From the NCBI GenBank assembly GCA_001600695.1, contig BCKQ01000009.1, forward strand, positions 248,001 to 312,000: a stretch of DNA of 64,000 bases. The letters run 5' to 3'. Below, one piece after another: positions 58,753-64,000 of the stretch (positions within the stretch are counted from its first letter, which is position 1; every line of letters begins with the position of its first letter). The notes beneath the pieces were generated by a model, which worked only from the letters and a program-made list of their open reading frames with translations, ran no database searches and was not told where the DNA came from. The stretch is from Ascoidea asiatica. Lineage: Eukaryota > Ascomycota > Saccharomycetes > Ascoideales > Ascoideaceae. A program made the position numbers and the translations under genes.

Positions 58753-61700
58753 ATTTTACGAAATGAATGAATTCTAAGAAAAATTAAAGAAGAGTAATAT
58801 TGGTTATAGTCGTTAAAGAATTTACATTAAGCCATCCAATTGTTATTTTGTTCTGTAATATTTAGTTTTATTCAGAGTTATTTAAATTTATTTATAGTAA
58901 TATAATAATAAATAATATATTTTTTTTTGAAATTGATAATAAGAATAAAAAAGGAACAAATTAGGAATATATTTTCTTATTTTGAATCTTATTAGATTAT
59001 ATTTAAAGCATGAATGTTGGATGTGGTTATCGATTTCAAATTTTTTTTCATAAAGTATTGTTGAGTAACGTTAATGTTAACGTTGAAAAAAGCGAAAAGT
59101 AACGTTAACTTAACAAGATTTTGTTATCGAGGGGTGATAAAAATAAGTGAAATCCTGTTCGGAAGATACTGTGAAGTCGATTGATGGAGAAAGGAGAAAG
59201 ATAACGTTAAATAAATATTCCTATTTCCTCAAATTCAATATCTTTTTAGCAGTATAAAATAATCTTACTAATGTTAATTATTTGTTTATTTGAAATCGAA
59301 ATGTTTTTAAAAATTAAATATATTTGAGACAGAGTGTTTGTTTTGATACACTTTAGAGGATAAGACCTAATCATGAATACTTTTTGAATTTACTAAAACT
59401 TTAGTTGAAAGCTATTGGCACATTGATGCCGAAATGTTAGTTTTAGATTTGCCACCTTTAATTCAATATGATTTTAATTTGATTTTGGTTTCAATTGAAT
59501 TTTAATGCCATCTATTTTTCATTTTTCATTTTTCAAATTTCACTTTTCATTTTTCAAAACCCATAACCAAGGACATAATTTGAATCCAACGGAATTGAAT
59601 TGAATTGAATTGAAGGTTAACCTGAATTAATTTCTTCTGTTGTGGATGATTATGAATTGATCGATTGCAAAAAATTGTGAATGAGTATGATTTATTATGA
59701 TTTATTATGATTGATATTGACTGTGAGTAATTGTGAGTAATTTCGAAAGTATGACGATTATTATAAAATATCATACCTGTAGCTTATTTCGAGGTCAAAT
59801 CAAAGGTTGTCTGAGAAAATGTGCTAAGGCCAACATTACCGGTAGGCTATTGCAATAACACAGTGACTAAAACCAGAAGGAAATCTGTGGACGTGTCACC
59901 CGGCTGCTGGCTGCCAGTGATCCTCCAGGCAATGATCTTTCACATACTCTACGGTATTGTGATCCCCCAGGGTATCGAAGGACTGATCACAATCTCTGAA
60001 ACGGGCGAAGAAAGCTGCAATTGCAATGACCGATGACTCAGGCATCACCGACATACACATCATACCTTTACAACAGGGATTATTTGTTTTCCCAGCAATC
60101 CAAAGCCCTTATTAGGCCCTTCTTCTATTGAGTTTTTCTTTTTGTGTGGATGGAGGCCGGTTCCGTTTTTAGTCGCCACCGGTAGGGTGGCCGGTAGGGT
60201 TCTCTGCTGTGCTGAAACTCTGGAACTGGCTCTGGTTCATCTGACCAATTTCCCTGACCTTCTTAGAACTTCTTTTCAGTTCTATCAAGTTCCTTTGGGT
60301 TCTGTAAGGTGCTATTGAGGTTTATGTGACTTTTACTTCTTTGAAACACTGCACACACACAGTAAAAATTCTAGATCCTTCTTTGAACAAGACAAGCCTG
60401 TTGTTTTGGGAGGGGGCAAAAGTCACGCTGAGCCCTGTACAAGTGGCATATGTTTTTAACGACTGCGCGCTCCAACCTTAGTCTAATTGCCAAATAGCAC
60501 CAGATAGCGCAGTGCAGTGCTGTTTACTTCGCTCGTTTAGCTGGTCAAATCCATAAAAGAATTTGAAAACACTCCAATTGAGAAAGTAACGTTAAGTTTA
60601 CTATGAGGTTACTACTAATACTGCACAGCAGTTAACCCAAATCTCAGACTGGATCTAAAACTAAACTGTTACTAAAACTGCTACTTTCACTCTCACTCAC
60701 TCTCACAATTCTCCTTGATTTTCAAAATCATTCTTCTTTCTATTTATTTTGATATTCAAATATTAATTTTAGTATTAAATCTGTTATTAATCTTTTTAAT
60801 ATTTAATTTTTTTTAAATCTTTTATTTTTATTAGTTTCTTATTTATTTTCTTATCCAATTTCAACTAACATTTTTTAATTGTTATTTCAATTTCAGTCAA
60901 CATTTCCTTTAATCGAGAAACCAAGAAAGAAAAAGAATAAATTTATTGTTTTACTGTACTAAATCTCTGACAAGTACACCATTACATTATAATTACATCT
61001 TTTATTAATTTATTATATCTAAGATCTAATCCCTTCTTTTTTTTTTATCATATCAATAATATATTCTTATTATTATTTTTATTATTATCATCATCAAAAA
61101 GGTAGATTCAAATATTTTAAAATATATTTCAATATATTTAATAGAATTCATTACTATTATTATTCAATATAATAACAATATAACAGAATATAATTAGATT
61201 ATCTTTTTTCAATTCAACCTCCTTTTTCTCTTCTCATTCTCAAGTTCATTGTCAATCTCAACCTCCCTTTTAGTATCATCTTCAATCTCAATATCATCTT
61301 TAAGTATTAATATCAATATAAATATCAATAAGAAATACAAATATAAATAAACAAATATCAAATATCAACAGTAAAACTATCCCTTAAAGTCTTTAAATAC
61401 TCTTTATTATCATATTTATTATTAATTTATACTTTTCAGTAACTAAAATAATCTCTAAAGTTTATACCTATAAAAAATATATAATTCAAGTACTAAAGCA
61501 ATAAGACAAACAACAATATCAAAATTATATTATATTATATTTAATCTCTATCCATTTACTAGAAAATATTGAAATTTTTTTAAGAATTATTAAATTATCC
61601 AAAATTAAACGATACTTAATTTAAATAATAAATTTTTAATAAAAAATTTTTTTTAGTCAAATTTAAGATTTTTAAAATCTTTTATTTTCAATCAACATCG

Positions 61701-62231
61701 CCTAATTTTCCTCACCTGCAAATTTTTTTCTTCCTTTTTTCATTCTACATCTTTTCTTAATCTTTTATTAATCTTTTATTAATTTAGTTTATTATTTTAT
61801 TCATCATTATATCATTATTTCAATTTATCATTTAATTCATTATTCATTATTCATTATTCAATAAATTTATAGGTTATATTTTATATTTTATAAAGTAATT
61901 CAATATTTATATCGTATATTAAACATATATTATATTCTATTAATTCATTATTTTATATTATTATAATTTATAATCAAAATCAATCAATCAATCAAAATAA
62001 TCATAATAAATCAATCAATCAATTCTCTTCTGTTTTTAATTCTTCTTTTCTCTATTATTATTATTATCATTCCTGCTATTAACTTATCTAACTCTTTTAA
62101 CTCTTAATTTATTTATCCGCTATTATTAACATTAATATTACAACTGCTCCAACTATTTCAATTACTATATTATCTTATTTTCATTTTTATTTATTTTTTC
62201 TTTATAAATCTTTCAATCTTTATCTTTTAAA
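58753..62231 (+). promoter_or_regulatory. 3.5-kb KSP1 upstream region
   Basis: No gene is supported. The part near the MICOS gene is AT-rich with AACGTTAACGTTAA-like repeats (about 59066-59115). TTTTTCATTTTTCAAATTTCA-like repeats lie at about 59515-59555, and TTGAATTGAATTGAA at about 59593-59610. A GC-richer island spans about 59820-60560 with three CCGGTAGG sites (59839, 60179, 60191), CGG/CCG clusters and a 10-bp-phased GTTC series. A 71-codon frame at 59821-60036 starts with GTG and is not called. From about 60700 to 62230 the sequence is pyrimidine-rich and AT-rich, probably a long leader. AACTAAC near 60867 followed by TTTCAG near 60897 could be the 3' end of a leader intron, but no clear donor was found. 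Confidence 0.5.
60179..60200 (+). repeat. Direct repeat CCGGTAGGGT, 12-bp period
   Basis: CCGGTAGGGT at 60179-60188 and 60191-60200. A third CCGGTAGG lies at 59839. TAGGGT resembles Tbf1/Rap1-type sites. Confidence 0.7.
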
Positions 62232-64000
62232 ATGACCTCTGGCTATCTTTCAAGAAAATCTTCAGGAAAGAAGAATTCTTCTTCTGTTTCTGCAAATTTA
62301 GTATCATCAACAACATCAGCATTTCCTCAATCCCCTTCTTTAAATTGTCCTTCTCCATCCCCAAACACCTACAAATCTAGACATTCTCATTCTTCATCAT
62401 CTTCATCTTCCTCTTTCAAAGACTTGGGAACTGATGAATATACTGCTTATGAAAATGGTTTATTATTGAATGAAAGATATCGAAAATTATCTGATATTCA
62501 AAATGGTTCTTATGGTATTGTAACAAAAGCTTTTGATAAAAAAGAAAATAGAAATGTTGCAATTAAAGCAATGAAAAGATCAATTCCTGGGGTTCGTCCT
62601 GTTGCAAGACATGAGATTAAAATTTTACAAAAATTAGGTTCTCATCCAAATATTTGTCAATTATTAGATTATTTTGAAACTAAATCTTATATTTATATTG
62701 TTTTAGAATATTGTTCAAATGGTGATTTATTTGATTATTTAAATAAAAATCCAAATGATAATTCAAATGATAATTCAATTTTAAAACCATATGAAAATTC
62801 TTTTGTATTTAAAAATTTTTCAAAACAATTAGGTGAAGCTATACTTTTTTCTCATTCAAAAAATATCTTTCATCGTGATATTAAACCTGAAAATGTTTTA
62901 ATTACTGAAAATGGTGATGTTAAATTAACTGATTGGGGTTTAGCTACTTCTGCACGTTTTTGTTATGATGGAATGATAGGTACTGAAAAGTATATGGCTC
63001 CAGAAACTTTCTTTCAAAATGATTCAAATGAAATGCATTCAAAATATACTAAACCTGCTTCTTCTTCTTATTATAATAGAAAACTTCATGGGTTTAATAC
63101 TAGAAAAATGCAAAATTATGATGCTGTTTATGCTGATTATTGGTCTTTTGGTATTACTTTATTGTATACTTTATTTGGTAAATTTCCTTTTAAAATGGCC
63201 AATTCAAAATATGATATTTATTATCAAACTTTTACTAAACATTCTGACTCTATTTTTGATTTATTTCCTGATTTATCCTTAAAAGGTTTTGAATCAATTG
63301 TTGAACCACTTTTAGCTATTAATCCAAGTGAAAGAAGTATTGAAACTTCTCTTGAAAGAATGGAAGCAAACTTTGACCTTGGCTTCACAGTTCAAGAAGA
63401 ATTATTTGCTCAACAACAACAACAAATTCAAACTGGTGAATATGTTGATGATGATGATAGATTCGAATTTGAAGATAATAGTTTACTCTATGAGGACAAT
63501 CAATATGGTGATTTTTCAACTTTCACTGCTATTCCACCTGAAGTTAATGATGCACTTAATACTGCAAATCATAATTTAAATAATGGTTTTCCAATTTCTA
63601 ATTCCACTTATCTTGATAATGATTTTTATGATGACTCTTATTTCAATAATTCAGCTGTTTCATCTTCAGAAACTCCATCACTTATTAATTCATCTACTTC
63701 CAGTACTTCTCCAAATTCGAAGGCAATTGATATCAAATCGAGTAAAGGAATTCCAATGGCTAATAATAAATTGAAAGATCTTGTAAAAATCGATCAACAT
63801 TCTAATGGAATTGTAAGCCCACATTGTTATTCTGGATTATCTTGGAATGATATTGATGATTTGGATGATGAAGATTTTATCAATAGTTTTGCTGATGATT
63901 CTCAAAATTTCAAAACTCCAACATTATCTTTAGGTACCTCTTCTGGTTTAAAGAAATTATTAACTTCCCCTTCAGCTACTACTAGCGCAACACCTTTCAC
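62232..64000 (+). CDS. KSP1: Ksp1-type Ser/Thr protein kinase, 3' end outside the window
   Basis: Open to the window end: 589 codons from the ATG at 62232, no stop. Ksp1 is a nutrient-responsive kinase linked to TORC1/PKA signalling, autophagy control and filamentous growth. The kinase domain follows a Ser-rich N-terminal extension. YENGLLLNERYRKL (about 73) corresponds to the Ksp1 start. The glycine loop is NGSYGIV (91-97), the lysine VAIK (Lys112), the catalytic loop HRDIKPEN (214-221). The metal motif is DWG rather than DFG (234-236), as in yeast Ksp1. MAPETFF (255-261) is the APE region. A 30-residue basic insert separates it from the helix containing DYWSFGI. The tail is acidic and Asn/Ser-rich. 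The full protein is probably much longer. A 3.5-kb upstream region suggests complex regulation. Confidence 0.9.
   Translation, partial: MTSGYLSRKSSGKKNSSSVSANLVSSTTSAFPQSPSLNCPSPSPNTYKSRHSHSSSSSSSSFKDLGTDEYTAYENGLLLNERYRKLSDIQNGSYGIVTKAFDKKENRNVAIKAMKRSIPGVRPVARHEIKILQKLGSHPNICQLLDYFETKSYIYIVLEYCSNGDLFDYLNKNPNDNSNDNSILKPYENSFVFKNFSKQLGEAILFSHSKNIFHRDIKPENVLITENGDVKLTDWGLATSARFCYDGMIGTEKYMAPETFFQNDSNEMHSKYTKPASSSYYNRKLHGFNTRKMQNYDAVYADYWSFGITLLYTLFGKFPFKMANSKYDIYYQTFTKHSDSIFDLFPDLSLKGFESIVEPLLAINPSERSIETSLERMEANFDLGFTVQEELFAQQQQQIQTGEYVDDDDRFEFEDNSLLYEDNQYGDFSTFTAIPPEVNDALNTANHNLNNGFPISNSTYLDNDFYDDSYFNNSAVSSSETPSLINSSTSSTSPNSKAIDIKSSKGIPMANNKLKDLVKIDQHSNGIVSPHCYSGLSWNDIDDLDDEDFINSFADDSQNFKTPTLSLGTSSGLKKLLTSPSATTSATPF

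Noticed and set aside
59821-60036. 71-codon plus-strand ORF
   Set aside because: It starts with GTG, has no protein-like pattern, and lies in a GC-richer block where stops are rarer.
60845-60900. Possible leader intron of KSP1 (AACTAAC ... TTTCAG)
   Set aside because: Branch-like and acceptor-like words are present, but no convincing GTATGT or GTAAGT donor was found upstream; not called.
1-64000. tRNA genes
   Set aside because: Scanned for B-box-like GGTTCRANTCC and its complement; near hits (52-62, 24650, 60226) lack a matching acceptor stem and A box.
1-64000. Transposons, LTRs or CRISPR arrays
   Set aside because: No reverse transcriptase, integrase or transposase frames, no long terminal repeats, and no regularly spaced identical repeats with unique spacers. 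CRISPR is not expected in a yeast.

Overview
This is nuclear DNA of a budding yeast (Saccharomycotina). The window is very AT-rich. Genes are almost all intronless, and their products match yeast families end to end: KRE33, COX17, MTE1, SNG1, VPS11, SFP1, CAF120, TSR1, DIA4, RVS167, NDT80, MAS1 and KSP1. Proteins carry long Asn tracts, and the one clear intron (COX17) has GTATGT / TACTAAT / AG signals. A peroxisomal D-amino-acid oxidase, absent from Saccharomyces, argues against a close Saccharomyces relative. CTG codons are extremely rare; the few placed in conserved-looking contexts read more naturally as Leu, but this is weak evidence. I cannot name the species.

Layout. 0-10 kb: KRE33 (+), COX17 (-, one intron), MTE1 (-), a STIMATE/YPL162C-type membrane protein (+) and an unknown mitochondrial protein (+). 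10-19.5 kb: SNG1 (+), VPS11 (+) and a C2H2 zinc-finger regulator (-). 19.5-25.9 kb: a 6.5-kb gene-free stretch between the divergent C2H2 gene and SFP1, with hairpins, degenerate repeats, a CACGTG-TATA pair and GC-richer islands. 26-40 kb: SFP1 (+), D-amino-acid oxidase (+), CAF120 (-), TSR1 (+), a Tim17-like membrane protein (+) and a 2OG-Fe(II) oxygenase (-). 41-49 kb: DIA4 (+), a probable mitoribosomal protein (-), RVS167 (+) and an MFS drug transporter (-). 49-64 kb: NDT80-like regulator (+), DH-BAR RhoGEF (-), MAS1 (-), ApoO-family MICOS subunit (+), then a 3.5-kb regulatory stretch leading to KSP1 (+), cut by the window end.

Themes. Two ribosome-biogenesis genes (KRE33, TSR1) lie in the same window as SFP1, the conserved activator of that regulon; both promoters carry RRPE-like A5T4 sites and share a 17-bp element (15/17 identical). 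Mitochondrial genes recur (COX17, DIA4, the mL50-like protein, MAS1, the MICOS subunit, two others), and CACGTG (Cbf1-type) boxes lie in five intergenic regions, two of them next to mitochondrial genes. The regulators and KSP1 have the longest upstream regions, which hold GC-richer islands and short repeats often phased at 10-12 bp.

No tRNA, rRNA, transposon, LTR or CRISPR array was found. The strongest undescribed signals are regulatory: the helically phased CGG array upstream of SNG1, the KRE33/TSR1 shared element, the hairpin-rich block in the 6.5-kb desert, and tiny upstream ORFs abutting or overlapping the SFP1 and TSR1 start codons.
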